Assembly: GCA_012521805.1 (NCBI GenBank)
Contig: JAAYLQ010000105.1
Location: 1-6,398 of the forward strand
Direction of reading: 5' to 3'
From: Bacillota bacterium
GTDB taxonomy: Bacteria; Bacillota; Limnochordia; Darwinibacteriales; DTU012
DNA length: 6,398 nucleotides
Within the stretch, counting starts at the first letter, position 1. Each line of letters opens with the position of its first letter. Below are positions 6,290 to 6,398 of the stretch, in pieces. Position numbers and translations under genes: made by a program. Below the pieces are notes generated by a model. It made no database searches. It was not told the origin of the DNA and saw only the letters and a list, made by a program, of their open reading frames with translations.

Positions 6290-6398
6290 CAAATGCAACG
6301 GCTAGCCAGAAACCCGTTCTATAAAGCATTTCACAGTTGCGTCCAGCTTCGATAGTTCCTCCTGGAAGAGCTCCAACGGTGTGCGGTAACCCAAGATC
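6281..6398 (-). mobile_element. Probable end of an insertion sequence next to tatD
   Basis: The transposase tail at 6302-6398 is followed, towards tatD, by GTGCAATAGCAAATGCAACG (6281-6300), which contains two spaced TGCAA units. This would be the natural place for a terminal inverted repeat. The other end, the target duplication and the exact boundary are outside the window or not recognisable, so the limits given are approximate. Confidence 0.35.
6302..6398 (-). CDS. Transposase, C-terminal 31 residues (IS30-like), runs off window
   Basis: On the minus strand a frame is open from the window edge to TAG at 6302-6304 and reads ILGYRTPLELFQEELSKLDA followed by TVKCFIERVSG. The LGYRTPxExF core is the characteristic end of DDE transposases; the following EELxKL favours the IS30 family, while IS3-type elements with similar LGY.TP..V endings are the alternative. 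Only the tail is visible, so whether the gene is intact or a remnant cannot be said. It converges on tatD, with stop codons only 12 bases apart. The assignment comes from recognising one motif in a short piece, hence moderate confidence. Confidence 0.55.
   Translation of the reverse strand, partial: ILGYRTPLELFQEELSKLDATVKCFIERVSG

Noticed and set aside
6302..6398. Alternative minus-strand reading frame at the window end with a hydrophobic tail
   Set aside because: This frame (ending GFWLAVAFAIAL) is also open, but it matches no family I recognise, whereas the neighbouring frame carries the LGYRTPxExF transposase ending.
1..6398. CRISPR arrays, tRNA/rRNA genes, phage genes or a new defence system
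   Set aside because: No spaced direct repeats, cloverleaf sequences or phage/defence gene families were seen; nearly all bases are accounted for by the genes and the T-box.

Overview
The window looks like a chromosomal housekeeping segment of a Gram-positive (Bacillota) bacterium, probably a Clostridia-like lineage rather than a classical Bacillus. The evidence is moderate GC content, strong AGGAGG-type ribosome binding sites, a TTG start codon, a Met-specific T-box leader, and the order ricT - rsmI - metG - tatD, which matches the conserved yaaT/yabC/metS/yabD neighbourhood of Bacillota. No species can be named from the sequence.

Layout. Positions 1-180 hold the 3' end of a RicT (YaaT, PSP1-domain) gene, followed by an intrinsic-terminator hairpin. 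rsmI (241-1080, +) encodes the 16S rRNA C1402 2'-O-methyltransferase. Two genes on the opposite strand interrupt the housekeeping order: a 12-TM major facilitator transporter (1960-3156, -) and, downstream of it in the same direction, a ComA-family phosphosulfolactate synthase homologue (1104-1919, -). The 416-base divergent gap 3157-3572 is almost filled by a consensus-like promoter (TTGACA / TATATT) and a complete tRNA-sensing T-box. The T-box specifier ATG, UGGU antiterminator bulge and competing terminator can all be read directly. It controls metG (3573-5501, +), a 642-residue methionyl-tRNA synthetase with a zinc knuckle and a C-terminal tRNA-binding domain. tatD (5519-6289, +), a metal-dependent hydrolase starting at TTG, follows 17 bases later. 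The last ~110 bases carry, on the minus strand, the C-terminal end of a transposase (IS30-like is the best guess) that converges on tatD.

How the parts fit. RsmI, MetRS and TatD serve translation and nucleic-acid maintenance. The T-box should let the metG-tatD transcript rise when uncharged tRNA-Met accumulates. The MFS-comA pair is a separate transcription unit, plausibly concerned with a sulfonate such as sulfolactate, but no comB, comC or other sulfolactate/coenzyme M gene is present here to confirm that. I see no clearly undescribed system. The points most worth a second look are the inverted comA-MFS cassette and the insertion-element end touching tatD.
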